64,000 nucleotides of DNA, from positions 1-64,000 of the forward strand of contig NZ_QLZR01000010.1 of assembly GCF_003289955.1 (NCBI RefSeq), in the 5' to 3' direction. Below are positions 7,470 to 16,232 of this stretch, in pieces. The stretch is from Planococcus halotolerans (GTDB lineage: Bacteria > Bacillota > Bacilli > Bacillales_A > Planococcaceae). Made by a program: the position numbers and the translations under genes. Positions within the stretch are counted from its first letter, which is position 1; every line of letters starts with the position of its first letter. The notes below the pieces were generated by a model, which was given only the letters and a program-made list of their open reading frames with translations, was not told the DNA's origin and searched no databases.

Positions 7470-7974
7470 TTTTGTTTGAAAACTTACATAACAAAAAGGG
7501 ACTACTATCTTTTTAGGTTTTAGTTAAGGAGAGTATATGTTAAAAGTCTTTACAAATTGTTTTATCTACTTGTATTAGTTATCCTTTCAACTGATTAAAA
7601 TAGTCACGAAATTTAATTACCTGAAATTTCTTCTAGTGTACAGGTTAATAATGTCTAAATATTTTGATAATTTAGACTTTTAAGGTTTACTTAAATTATG
7701 ATAGGGAAAAGGGGGTGTGTATCATTTTTTTGCTTAAAAACAAGGTGCCTATTTCACATAGTGAACCAGGTAAATACTTAAATCTAATAAATGGAGGTGC
7801 AATAAAAGTAAGGATATGCAAGGATTTTGGGGAATTAATAGATTTCAGGTAAACATTTTCTAATTGAACTTTCCTTGTTGAGTTCAGCTAAGCTCCTTTT
7901 CAAAAAAGAAATAGAGCACATTAATCTATTGTTTCTTCAGTCTTTTACTAAAATTAAAAGGAGTGTTGGGAAAT
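7470..7974. other. AT-rich intergenic leader of the surface-protein gene
   Basis: About 500 AT-rich bases with no supported gene. It must contain the promoter of the following surface protein gene. AAAAGGAG at 7956-7963 is that gene's ribosome binding site. I recognise no riboswitch. Confidence 0.4.
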
Positions 7975-9312
7975 ATGAATTTGAAACGAATCTTTGCTTT
8001 ATGTATGGTGTTATTGCTATTAGTTCCGTCTTTTGCATTAGCTGATAGCCATGCACCGAAAGAAGGACCTTCCATTTCCACACCAGCCGCTGAATTAAGA
8101 GCGACACTCAGCCAGCTGTTAGCCAGTCACTTTGAGTTCCAGACATTGGTCGCAATAAAAGAATTCGAAGGCGCTGAAGACGCTGAAGCGGTAGAAAAAC
8201 AACTTGATCAAAATGCAGCAGCACTTGCTGATGCAGTCGGATCTGTATACGGAGAAGAAGGCGCACAACAATTTGCTGAAATCTTTTCTTCTCAATATGA
8301 TAATACTGCAGGATTAGCTGAAGCTGTGAAAAGCGGAGATGAAGCACAAATAGAAGAAATCAAAAAACAATTGCTTGAAGAATTCCCTGCTGAATTGGGC
8401 GGTTTTCTAAGCACGGCTACAGGTGGTGCTTTGCCAGCGGAAGCTGCAGAAGAAGTGCTTCGCGCGCATGAACAATATGTACTTGATGTATTTTTCAGCT
8501 ATACGGATGGAGATTTCGATGCTGCTTATGAGTCTTTCAATGAAGGCTACAAGCAAATGTATGCGGTTGGTGCTGCATTGGCACAAGCCATCGTTACACA
8601 AATGCCCGACAAATTTGAACATACAGAAGCAATTACACCGGCTTCTGATTTAGAAGCAACACTTAACCAGCTTCTGGGACTTCACCTGGACTATCAAGTG
8701 CTGACAGCCATCAAGCAATTTGAAGGCGCTGAAGATGCTGAAGCTGTAGAAAAGCAACTTAACCAAAACGCGGAAGAGGTTGCTGCTGCGGTCGGATCTA
8801 TTTATGGAGAAGAAGCGGCACAGCAATTTGACGCTATTTTTGCTGGACAATATGAAGACACTGAAGGATTTGCTCTTGCTGTGAAAAGTGGAGATGAGGC
8901 GCAAATAGAAGCAACGAAACAAGTCTTACTTCAGGAATTCCCTGCTGAATTGGGTGGTTTTCTAAGCACAGCAACTGGGGGCGCTCTTCCTGCTGATGTT
9001 GCAGAAGAAGCGATTCGCGCGCATGAACAAGATGTCATTGATATCTTCATGAGCTACACTGAAGGCGACTTTGATACTGCTTATGAAAGATTTAATACAG
9101 CCGAAGACAATATCAATGTAGTCGGCACAGCTTTAGCCGGTGCCATTGTTACACAAATGCCGGATAAATTTGCTGCCACACCAGGAATGCCGGAAACAGG
9201 TATGGGCGGAATGGCGGATTCAGGAAATATGAACTGGATTTTGTACACTTTCCCATTACTGGCGCTTGCAGGAGCTCTAGTATTCACTAGAAGAAAAGCG
9301 TTGCAAGAATAA
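7975..9312 (+). CDS. Wall-anchored surface protein with two helical repeats (copy A)
   Basis: A 445-residue protein; ATG 7975 is chosen for its AAAAGGAG site. Signal peptide about residues 1-24. Two tandem helical domains of about 180 residues follow (about 33-205 and 215-390). In each, helix 1 carries LL-x-x-H-x-x-x-Q and the last third carries HEQ, so a pair of histidines recurs in every domain. Other shared blocks are FPAELGGFLSTATGGALPA and GEE-x-AQQF. The C-terminus has MPETG and then MADSG, a membrane helix and the tail TRRKALQE, a sortase sorting signal with MPETG in place of LPxTG. A class F sortase gene follows 60 bp downstream and is the likely anchoring enzyme. Similar proteins often sit beside class F sortases; their function is unknown to me. 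The histidine pairs suggest metal or haem binding, which is speculation. Confidence 0.8.
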   Translation: MNLKRIFALCMVLLLLVPSFALADSHAPKEGPSISTPAAELRATLSQLLASHFEFQTLVAIKEFEGAEDAEAVEKQLDQNAAALADAVGSVYGEEGAQQFAEIFSSQYDNTAGLAEAVKSGDEAQIEEIKKQLLEEFPAELGGFLSTATGGALPAEAAEEVLRAHEQYVLDVFFSYTDGDFDAAYESFNEGYKQMYAVGAALAQAIVTQMPDKFEHTEAITPASDLEATLNQLLGLHLDYQVLTAIKQFEGAEDAEAVEKQLNQNAEEVAAAVGSIYGEEAAQQFDAIFAGQYEDTEGFALAVKSGDEAQIEATKQVLLQEFPAELGGFLSTATGGALPADVAEEAIRAHEQDVIDIFMSYTEGDFDTAYERFNTAEDNINVVGTALAGAIVTQMPDKFAATPGMPETGMGGMADSGNMNWILYTFPLLALAGALVFTRRKALQE

Positions 9313-9320
9313 GATCATGA

Positions 9321-9354
9321 TTAAAGGGAGAAGAAATTCTTCCTTTAATTTTTT
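9321..9354 (+). terminator. Weak terminator or attenuator between surface protein and sortase genes
   Basis: TTAAAGGGAGAAG and CTTCCTTTAA pair across a short loop and run into six T residues, ending 19 bases before the sortase start. Partial read-through would make much less sortase than substrate. Confidence 0.55.
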
Positions 9355-9372
9355 ATGAAAGGAGCGATTGCA

Positions 9373-10071
9373 ATGAACTCATTTATTAAAAAAGCTTTCC
9401 TCATATATATTCTCTTTCTTTTTACAACCCTCAGCGGCAGCCCGATTCAGGCGACCGATTCTTCGCAAACGGCAAATGACCTTGAGTTTTGGGAGATAAA
9501 AGAACGGTTCTCCCAAGAAATTGTTCAGGAGGAAGATACACTTGAAGAAGAGATTTTGAAAAAAACCTCTTCCATCAGTTCGCCTCCCCCTGCTGAGGAA
9601 AAAAGCACGGAAGAAAAGCAATTCGGCGTGACCCCTGCTTTGATTGAAATACCGGCAATCGATGCACAGGCAAAAGTGATTCCTGTTGGCCAGACGGCAG
9701 ATGGCCACATGGAAGCACCGCAAAGCATCTATGAAATTGCGTGGTATGAACCTGGGATAAAACCTGGAGATACTGGCAATGCCGTTTTGGCCGGCCATGT
9801 AGACGGCCTTTCCGCGCCTGGAACTTTTTATAATCTAAAAAAATTAGAACCGGGAAATGAAATTCACATTACTGGAACAGATGGGACAAAACTTGTCTTT
9901 ATAGTCCGGGATAAGAAATCCTATTCGCCTGAAGATGCACCGATCCAAGAGATATTCGGCGGCAGTTCGGAATCGCATTTAAACCTAATTACTTGTACCG
10001 GCGATTATAATAATAGTACTGGTGATTATGAGGAACGGTTGGTCATTTATACGGATTTGATTGAAAGTTAG
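9373..10071 (+). CDS. Class F sortase (copy 1)
   Basis: A 232-residue protein; ATG 9373 has AAAGGAG at the right distance, unlike the in-frame ATG at 9355. It has an N-terminal hydrophobic segment (about residues 9-25), an acidic linker, and a sortase domain from about residue 85. The catalytic histidine is in VLAGHVDGLSAPGTFYNL, the cysteine in LNLITCTGDYN, and the arginine in YEERLVIYTDL. This is the class F pattern. It is expected to anchor the upstream surface protein, which ends in MPETG, to the cell wall. It is a close paralogue of the sortase at 12461-13159: the first 30 residues and all catalytic blocks are nearly identical. Gene order and homology show that the substrate/sortase pair was duplicated. 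Confidence 0.9.
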   Translation: MNSFIKKAFLIYILFLFTTLSGSPIQATDSSQTANDLEFWEIKERFSQEIVQEEDTLEEEILKKTSSISSPPPAEEKSTEEKQFGVTPALIEIPAIDAQAKVIPVGQTADGHMEAPQSIYEIAWYEPGIKPGDTGNAVLAGHVDGLSAPGTFYNLKKLEPGNEIHITGTDGTKLVFIVRDKKSYSPEDAPIQEIFGGSSESHLNLITCTGDYNNSTGDYEERLVIYTDLIES

Positions 10072-10185
10072 AGCTAGCAGACTTCAATAGAGTCTGGAGG
10101 CACTGAAAAACAATATTAGTCTGGAAAATTCATCTATATAGATACCTCCTTATCAAAATAGTAGTTATACAAGAGCAAAATACAA

Positions 10186-10225
10186 AAGAGGAAAAGCAGT
10201 GCAACTCAGCACTGCTTTTCCTCTT
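10186..10225. terminator. Bidirectional hairpin, 17-bp perfect stem
   Basis: Arms 10186-10202 and 10209-10225 are perfectly complementary (AAGAGGAAAAGCAGTGC) around a 6-nt loop. The flanks are A-rich on the left and TATAT on the right. It probably ends the sortase transcript. The stem is longer than needed, and the T tract is poor. Confidence 0.55.
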
Positions 10226-10287
10226 ATATCTATAATACTCTTTGCTACTTAATAGGCTGGATAGACCTTCTCTATAGTTTTGTTTGG

Positions 10288-10312
10288 AAAAGTGTACTTT
10301 TACGAACGCTTT
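10288..10312. repeat. Half of the res-like palindrome
   Basis: The right arm ACTTTTACGAACGCTTT (10296-10312) and the central GT are identical to subsite 3 at 276-311. On the left only the inner AAAAGT (10288-10293) is kept, and sequence diverges beyond it. It may be a recombination scar. Confidence 0.55.
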
Positions 10313-10812
10313 CACTTTTCTTAACTAAATAGAGAAAATGCAAAAAAGATAAATGAATATAAAGGTCACAAACATTACATATGGAGACAGGCAAGCATAA
10401 TTGTGATCATATTTTCCACTGAAATTTTAGGGTTTTACTAATGAACGACTATAAATTGTCAATATTATTAGGAATTTTTTATATTGTTTTAATTACTGTA
10501 TGAGGCATGTATAGTGCGCTATGAATAGGTTGCGAGACAAAAAAACTGAGTAAAATTTAGTATGAACATTCAAATAAAATAATTAATATGTTTAGGATAA
10601 AAGTGTCAGGGAAAGTGAAAGAAGGCAGGATTATTACAATTGCGCTACATTAATATGAGATTTGTTACAGTTATAACCGGGATTTCCAAGGGTGTATTTT
10701 ACTAATTTAAAAAATATGTCCAAAATGTGATCTAAACTTATCTCGCTTACGTAGTTGTAGTAGAACGATCGGAAAAAAGCAGGAACAAACAAAACTTAGG
10801 AGGAATTTTATT

Positions 10813-12222
10813 ATGAATTGGAAAAATGCGAAGAGAACAGTGATTGCGGTCCCATTGAGCGCGGCATTACTGGCTACAGGAGCTGGAGCAGTTAGTGCAT
10901 CTGGCGGGAACAACGCTGATGTACCCGAGAAAATGGCAGCACCGACAGTTGAAACACCAGCCGCACAATTGAGAGCGGATTTAAGCCAGCTATTATCCAC
11001 GCACTTCATCTATCAATCAGAAGTGGCATTGCAGGCTTATCATAAAGCTGAAGAAGGCGGGCCGACTGGTGACGGACTTGAGCAAGCGCAGGCACAGCTT
11101 GAGGTGAACGGTGAACAACTTACGGCAGCAGTGAAATCCGTATACGGACAAGAAGCAGCTGATGCATTTGATAAAATCTTCGATACGCAATATGAAGACA
11201 GTGCAGGATACGGTACGGCTGTTGCAAACGGAAACGAAGAAGAAATTGCACAAGTCAAAGAAGATTTGTTGACAGTATTCCCGACAGACCTCGGGACTCT
11301 TTTAAGCCAGGCTACAGGTGGAAACCTGCCGAAGGATACAGCGATTTCAGTTCTTCAGGAACATGAAAAAGATGTTATGCAATTTCTTGATCACTCCATT
11401 GCAGGCGATTTCGAAGCAGCTTACGCAGAATTCAATGAAGGCTATGAGCGGATGTTCACAGTCGGCACAGCATTATCAAGTGCAATTGTGACACAAATGC
11501 CAGAGAAGTTTGAAAACACGAAAGCGGTAACACCAGCATCAGATTTAAGAGCCACTTTCAGCCAATTGCTTGGTGCTCACTTCTATTATCAAACAGCTAC
11601 ATCAGTAGAGGCGTATGAAGCTGCTAAAGGCGAAGGCGGAGAAGCATTTGAAGCTGTTAGCGAAATGCAGGAAGCGAATGCTGAACAGATGAAAGCGGCA
11701 GTGAAATCACTTTACGGCCAGGAAGCTGCTGACGCATTCAGCGAAATCTTCTCTACACAGTATGAAGACAGTGAAGCACTTGGAGAAGCAATTGCCAATG
11801 GCGATACGGAGAAAGTAAACGAAATTACCGATATGTTGCTGAATACTTTCGCTGTTGACTTAGGTACTTTACTGAGCGAAGCAACTGGCGGAGAACTGCC
11901 AAAAGAAACAGCAATCAGTGTTCTTCAGCAACATGAACAGAGCACGATTGACATCTTAAACAGCTATGCAGAAGGCGATTACGAAACGGTTTATAACACG
12001 TTTACTGAAGGTCATGCATTGATGTTCACAATCGGTCAAGCATTATCAGGAGCAATTGTTAATCAGAATCCTGAGAAATTCGCAGCTGCACCAGGAATGC
12101 CGGAAACAGGCATGGGCGGCATGGCGGATTCAGGAAATATGAACTGGATCTTGTTCACATTCCCATTATTGGCACTTGCAGGAGCTCTTGTATTCACAAG
12201 AAGAAAAGCATTACAAGAATAA
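10813..12222 (+). CDS. Wall-anchored surface protein with two helical repeats (copy B)
   Basis: A 469-residue paralogue of the protein at 7975-9312. Signal peptide (about residues 1-30, ending near AVSASGG), two helical domains of about 190 residues, and a C-terminus almost identical to copy A (MPETG, MADSG, membrane helix, TRRKALQE). The domains keep the paired histidines: LLSTHFIYQ and HEKD in the first, LLGAHFYYQ and HEQS in the second. The domain core is much more diverged than the last 45 residues, as if the anchor region had been homogenised or is under tight constraint. A rightward terminator follows, then a class F sortase 240 bp downstream. AGGAGG precedes ATG 10813. Confidence 0.8.
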   Translation: MNWKNAKRTVIAVPLSAALLATGAGAVSASGGNNADVPEKMAAPTVETPAAQLRADLSQLLSTHFIYQSEVALQAYHKAEEGGPTGDGLEQAQAQLEVNGEQLTAAVKSVYGQEAADAFDKIFDTQYEDSAGYGTAVANGNEEEIAQVKEDLLTVFPTDLGTLLSQATGGNLPKDTAISVLQEHEKDVMQFLDHSIAGDFEAAYAEFNEGYERMFTVGTALSSAIVTQMPEKFENTKAVTPASDLRATFSQLLGAHFYYQTATSVEAYEAAKGEGGEAFEAVSEMQEANAEQMKAAVKSLYGQEAADAFSEIFSTQYEDSEALGEAIANGDTEKVNEITDMLLNTFAVDLGTLLSEATGGELPKETAISVLQQHEQSTIDILNSYAEGDYETVYNTFTEGHALMFTIGQALSGAIVNQNPEKFAAAPGMPETGMGGMADSGNMNWILFTFPLLALAGALVFTRRKALQE

Positions 12223-12230
12223 ACAAATAA

Positions 12231-12260
12231 AAAAGGGGAGATCTATTCTCCCCTTTTTTA
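12231..12260 (+). terminator. Terminator after surface protein B
   Basis: AAAAGGGGAGA pairs with TCTCCCCTTTTT around a 5-nt loop, with a T-rich end. It starts 8 bases after the stop codon. Confidence 0.85.
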
Positions 12261-12460
12261 TCAATTTTATAATGATCCTGGACTTTCATAAGCAGAAAAA
12301 TTTTGTCATTAACTCTGAATTGAAAATGAACTGAATTTGGAATAGGCATACTTTATTAGTATTTCTATTCGTGCTTCAGTAAAAAGTTCTTTTCGCATAG
12401 AGAGAATTGTACTTTTAGCAGATATGCTGTATGTATTTTTTTAGATAAGGAGTGAAAATT

Positions 12461-13159
12461 GTGAATTCAGTTATCAAAAAAGTCGGCCTTATTTATATTC
12501 TGTTTCTTTTTACAACGTTCAGTGGAAACCCAATCCAAGCAACCAACTCTTCACAAACGGCAACAGATCTTGAGTTTAAACAGATAGAACAACGCTTCAA
12601 ACAGGAAATTGCGGTGCAGGAAAATTCGGTGAAAGAAGAAGTTTTGGAAAAAGTCTCTTCCTTGAGTTCAACTTTCGCTGGTGAAGATACAAGCCTAGAA
12701 GAAAAACAAGTCGGCGTGACGCCGGTTCAGATTGAAATCCCAGCAATTGATGAAAAAGCGGAAATCATAGAAGTCGGCCAAACGCCGGACGGGAATATGG
12801 CAGCGCCTGCCGACATCCATACGATTGGGTGGTATGAACCAGGAGTGAAACCTGGCCAGAAGGGCAACGCAGTGCTGGCCGGTCATGTAGACGGTTATAA
12901 CAGCCCTGGGAGCTTTTATAATCTGAAAAAGCTGGAGCCTGGAGACGAAATCCATGTCATAGGAGAAGACGGCAAAGTATTGACTTTTATCGTACTGGAT
13001 AAGCAATCCTATACACCGGAAGATGCTCCGTTGAATGAAATTTTTGGAGCCAGCTCAAAACCGAAGTTAAATCTGATTACATGCACCGGAACTTTTGATA
13101 CTGACAGTGGTCATTACGAGGAACGATTGGTGGTTTATACAGAATTGGTGGAGAGTTAG
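12461..13159 (+). CDS. Class F sortase (copy 2)
   Basis: A 232-residue paralogue of the sortase at 9373-10071. GTG 12461 is taken as start because AAGGAG lies 8 bases before it and because it gives the same first residues (MNS-x-IKK) as copy 1. The upstream GTG at 12452 overlaps the ribosome binding site. The membrane segment, acidic linker and sortase domain are as in copy 1: histidine in VLAGHVDGYNSPGSFYNL, cysteine in LNLITCTGTFD, arginine in YEERLVVYTEL. It should attach MPETG-type proteins to the wall. A complete terminator separates it from surface protein B, so it probably has its own promoter. Confidence 0.9.
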   Translation: MNSVIKKVGLIYILFLFTTFSGNPIQATNSSQTATDLEFKQIEQRFKQEIAVQENSVKEEVLEKVSSLSSTFAGEDTSLEEKQVGVTPVQIEIPAIDEKAEIIEVGQTPDGNMAAPADIHTIGWYEPGVKPGQKGNAVLAGHVDGYNSPGSFYNLKKLEPGDEIHVIGEDGKVLTFIVLDKQSYTPEDAPLNEIFGASSKPKLNLITCTGTFDTDSGHYEERLVVYTELVES

Positions 13160-13427
13160 TAATAGAGAATAGACCCAAAAAGTATAGGTATGAAGAAATT
13201 TAATTTCACTGGTATATTCTTTATAATTTTAGAAGGAATAGTTTGGCTCACTTAACTAAGTCAGGAGACAAAATTAAAGAGAATATAAAGTGTCCATCTA
13301 AATAAAAGCATAGGTAGTCTAGTTCTAAGTGGGTAAGTCCCACCTGTTGATTTCGCCTATTAAGTAAGGGTGAGGAAATGAACTGGGAACCAAGAACTTT
13401 CATAGGACTATCAAAGGAGAGAAGAAC

Positions 13428-13796
13428 TTGAAACAAAACTATCGCATGATGTTGAATCAATCCGTTCTTTACCTTTTTATGATATCTAAAAATGTGTACA
13501 TCGAAAACGAGGTATCTTACATTACGCTGTTTGTCAGGTTGAGTAGAGAACACAGACTATTGATTTCTGGAAAATGGAACATCGAAATTGAAACGGTTTG
13601 GGCTGAGATGGAAGACATACGGCAAGAACATGCACCTAATGAAGTGAAAAAACTGCCTAATTGTATGCGACAATATTATGTTTCAGAGAAAGTCTTTAAT
13701 GGATTGCATGATCTCGCGAAAAACCAAACGAAAGACTTGCTTCTTATTACACCTCTTCATCATAATTTCTACCGGCAAAACTTTGATTTGTGCTAA
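13428..13796 (+). CDS. Hypothetical protein
   Basis: A 122-residue frame with TTG start at 13428 and AAGGAG 8 bases before it. The sequence has no signal peptide. Recognisable traits are a basic/aromatic middle (RLSREHRLLISGKWN) and the ending LLLITPLHHNFYRQNFDLC. I do not recognise a family, and it may be a decayed fragment. It stands alone between the sortase cassette and dif-like site 4. Confidence 0.4.
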   Translation: MKQNYRMMLNQSVLYLFMISKNVYIENEVSYITLFVRLSREHRLLISGKWNIEIETVWAEMEDIRQEHAPNEVKKLPNCMRQYYVSEKVFNGLHDLAKNQTKDLLLITPLHHNFYRQNFDLC

Positions 13797-13950
13797 GGGT
13801 GGTCCTAATCGCCATCTAAATGTCGATGTTCAATTAATGTATATTTGAAGTAAGAGATATATGGAAGTTCAACTATATATTTTCTAGCCTTCTGCAAGAG
13901 AACGTTAAGTGATTGGTGTGATTAGATTAAAAAAATATTTTCCAATATCC

Positions 13951-13978
13951 AGTTTACATATCCCGAATTATCGGTAGT
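13951..13978. other. dif-like XerC/XerD site 4 (28 bp)
   Basis: XerD arm AGTTTACATAT (13951-13961) is identical to site 1. The spacer is CCCGAA (6 bp). XerC arm TTATCGGTAGT (13968-13978) matches site 1 at 10 of 11 bases. It has exactly the 11-6-11 dif layout. The spacer differs from the other copies, which is expected of plasmid dif sites. Confidence 0.6.
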
Positions 13979-14032
13979 TGTTTTGTTATACAAGCGGAGT
14001 TTATAAACATAAGAAGCAGAGAAGTTCAACAA

Positions 14033-14089
14033 TGAACTGAACCCCAAATGAGGATCAATTTTTAAGGTGCCTGCCATTCAGGGTTCAGT
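14033..14089. repeat. IS3-type terminal repeat remnant
   Basis: TGAACTGAACCCCAAATGA on the left and the complement of ACTGAACCCTGAATGG on the right form an imperfect inverted repeat. The left half matches the outer end of the degenerate IS at 36268. There is no transposase here, so it is probably a scar. Confidence 0.4.
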
Positions 14090-14337
14090 CCCATTAAAAT
14101 AAATTTACCTTTCTTATTTCTCTATAAAAGAATACTTTTATAAATAGTTAGAAATACTGGATATCTATTGAGAAGAAACTGATAAATATAGATAAAAAGT
14201 AAAATATGTAATATATTTTAAATTTATGGTTTTATTTGGTATAATTATATTGGTGTTATAAATGAAGATAAGTAAGAATAATCCGGAAAATGAGAGGATC
14301 TTATAAGATTTTACAATACATTAAAAGGAGTGACTTT

Positions 14338-15126
14338 TTGTTGAGTGATAGAATTATCGAATTGATTATCTCTGTTTTTGAAACTAACCCGGTTGTAATT
14401 TTGTTTATACTAATTTTTTCATGGATATTTATATGGTTAACCAAAGAAATTCGTATTCAGCTTGATAAAGAAAGAAATGATCAAGAAACTGAGGTGAAAA
14501 CTTCTTTAGAAGTATTATGTCGAATTTTATCTGAAGGGGAGAAATATAGATCTCATAGGGATAAAGAAAATTTTTTCAGTGCCATTTACGCAGCTCTGCC
14601 ATTTATAGATTATAGGTTTGCAAGAGAACTTCTTTCCGGAATCAATCAAGAAGAAACACCGGAAGAGCAAAGAATCTTGAATTTAACTGAACTTGTTCAT
14701 AACAAAATACTTATTCTCACTCCAAATAACAAAGTGTTTTCTAATTCAATGTATTTATTTGAGGATGTAGAAAAGATGTTTTTTAGGATTTGGAATGTAA
14801 TTAGACCTGCAATCTTATCTTTTTGTGTATTAATCTTCGCAATACTACTTTGGATGATTGCCTTTCCTTTAGAAAGCCAATTTTGGGCAGTTGTAAAACC
14901 GGCTTGTTTTACTTTGAGTGGTGTTTTATTAGTCTTTACTATTGATTTAATTAAAGATGGAAAAAGAATAAAGCTTATTTCAACAATTTTTGGATCAAGT
15001 TCGGTCTTGTCGCTAATAACAGTATTTAGTCCTGAAAAATATTCGTGGATTCCTTTAAGCTTGTTTATTATTTTGCTTTCTACGGCATTCTATATGGGAA
15101 TAAAAGATAAAAAGAAAAATACATAA
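14338..15126 (+). CDS. Multi-pass membrane protein, unknown family
   Basis: A protein of about 262 residues. AAAAGGAG at about 14322-14329 points to the TTG at 14338 or 14341 rather than the ATG at 14290. One hydrophobic helix near the N-terminus (NPVVILFILIFSWIFIWL) is followed by a cytoplasmic helical stretch of about 120 residues, then four more helices towards the C-terminus, ending in KDKKKNT. No family recognised. The soluble insert has charged, repeat-like helices (EERNDQETEVKTSLEVLC region). Base composition is much lower in GC than the next genes. It converges on the DUF6075-HTH operon across a perfect 28-bp palindrome. Confidence 0.6.
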   Translation: MLSDRIIELIISVFETNPVVILFILIFSWIFIWLTKEIRIQLDKERNDQETEVKTSLEVLCRILSEGEKYRSHRDKENFFSAIYAALPFIDYRFARELLSGINQEETPEEQRILNLTELVHNKILILTPNNKVFSNSMYLFEDVEKMFFRIWNVIRPAILSFCVLIFAILLWMIAFPLESQFWAVVKPACFTLSGVLLVFTIDLIKDGKRIKLISTIFGSSSVLSLITVFSPEKYSWIPLSLFIILLSTAFYMGIKDKKKNT

Positions 15127-15136
15127 ACTTATATAT

Positions 15137-15195
15137 GAATTGAACCCCAAATGGAGGAAACTTTTATAAAGTTTCCTCCATTTGGGGTTCAATTC
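15137..15195. repeat. Perfect 28-bp inverted repeat with 3-nt loop
   Basis: Arms 15137-15164 and 15168-15195 are fully complementary; the loop is TAT. The outer part of the arm (TTGAACCCCAAATGG) equals the motif seen at the IS end at 36268 and in the 14033 remnant. It lies between convergent genes, so it could act as a bidirectional terminator, but the flanking T tracts are poor. A mobile hairpin or two fused IS ends are equally possible. Confidence 0.6.
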
Positions 15196-15257
15196 AATCC
15201 CGGCTCTTTTATTAGTCTTATTATAAAATTAATAGCAAAATTTCTTAAAGTTTTCCG

Positions 15258-16232
15258 TTATTCGCGCTTTTCCTTCAGTATTTGCTGTGCCCACTCTTGA
15301 AGCGACAAACCTCTTGTTGAAGCAAGCCCCAATAACTCTTCATAAACTTCTTCTTCAAATATCAATTGGACCGTCCGGTCACTGCGACTGAATATCCATT
15401 TGTCCTCTTCACTCGCCACTTTTCCAGACTGAATGTAGTTCCGCAAAATTCGTATCGCATCTTTTGCTACAAATTCATTCAGCGGATATTGCCCGTTCCG
15501 AATAGAGGCGACCAGTTGGCCGTTCCGGATTTCCGCATTGAAATTTTCCACCCCACAGACGGCATACAACGCATCCAGGATCCGGTAAAACGCTTTTTTG
15601 CCGGTCGGCACGAACAGGTCGGTGAACCCCTGCTGCGCTTCTTGCTTTTGTCGGTGAATCGCATAGCGCGGTTCCAGGTCATGGGACCGCAGGGCTTCCA
15701 GATAAGGCAGAAATTCATGGTCGTCCAGGAAAAAGCCCAATTCCCTCTGGTCGTTATATTTCAGGCGGACTGGCTGTTCCCCGGCCAACAGGAAGGACTG
15801 GTAAAGCGCCACGTCGGCAGCGGGTACGTAGAGGTGGTTCCGCTTGGAGCGAGTCGATTTCTGTTGCTTCAAGTAGTTGCCGATGGCCTGTTCCTGTTCG
15901 GGGGTGACGGCATAGCGCTGCTTCGCCGACTGAACGGTCAGGGGCACCGATTGGATGTCCAGATCCAGCGCTGATATGGCTTCCTTCACTTTTTGCGGAT
16001 AGACGCCGAACGATTTGGCCACTTCGGTAATGGAGCGACCTGCCGCATTCAACTGGTCTTGTTTAGCCTTCAGTTGATCGACATCCTCTCGGACAAAGCG
16101 ACTGGATCCGGACAGTTTATGCGGATCGTCCACTTTCCGGATCCACCCCTTGTTTGCGTAGCCATAGACGGTCGGGACACTACAGCCCAATACACGGGCC
16201 ACTTCTGCGGCGCTGTAAGACGGCTGCATCAC
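15258..16232 (-). CDS. MerR-like helix-turn-helix DNA-binding protein
   Basis: A 324-residue protein. Residues about 6-55 form a winged helix-turn-helix of the MerR/HTH_17 kind: YSAAEVARVLGCSVPTVYGY, then the wing with SRFVREDVDQL. A second DNA-binding-like helix pair follows (SITEVAKSFGVYPQKVKEAI, about 67-86). The rest is not recognised. It starts inside the end of the DUF6075 gene (4-bp ATGA overlap), so the two are co-translated. The DNA is clearly more GC-rich than its left neighbours. A regulator or a recombination/replication accessory protein is the likeliest role, and the tyrosine recombinase nearby shares the base composition. Confidence 0.6.
   Translation of the reverse strand: MMQPSYSAAEVARVLGCSVPTVYGYANKGWIRKVDDPHKLSGSSRFVREDVDQLKAKQDQLNAAGRSITEVAKSFGVYPQKVKEAISALDLDIQSVPLTVQSAKQRYAVTPEQEQAIGNYLKQQKSTRSKRNHLYVPAADVALYQSFLLAGEQPVRLKYNDQRELGFFLDDHEFLPYLEALRSHDLEPRYAIHRQKQEAQQGFTDLFVPTGKKAFYRILDALYAVCGVENFNAEIRNGQLVASIRNGQYPLNEFVAKDAIRILRNYIQSGKVASEEDKWIFSRSDRTVQLIFEEEVYEELLGLASTRGLSLQEWAQQILKEKRE

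Larger units (their letters stand above)
10072..10812. other. 740-bp intergenic region between duplicated cassettes
   Basis: It holds a 17-bp perfect hairpin (10186-10225) and half of a res-like palindrome (10288-10312). The remaining AT-rich DNA has no supported gene. AGGAGG at about 10800 is the ribosome binding site of the next surface protein. Confidence 0.5.
13797..14337. other. Intergenic region with dif-like site and IS-end-like repeat
   Basis: It contains dif-like site 4 (13951-13978) and an imperfect IS-end-like inverted repeat (14033-14089). The remainder is very AT-rich and holds the promoter and the AAAAGGAG ribosome binding site of the following gene. Confidence 0.5.

Noticed and set aside
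7481..7512. Sixth dif-like site (AACTTACATAA motif)
   Set aside because: Only the XerD-like half is present; no XerC-like arm follows at 6-8 bp.
7741..7975. Short gene or riboswitch in the leader of surface protein A
   Set aside because: No frame with a ribosome binding site and no recognisable aptamer core.
15366..15974. 202-codon rightward frame opposite the HTH gene
   Set aside because: No start signal, and the opposite strand has a coherent HTH protein in an operon.
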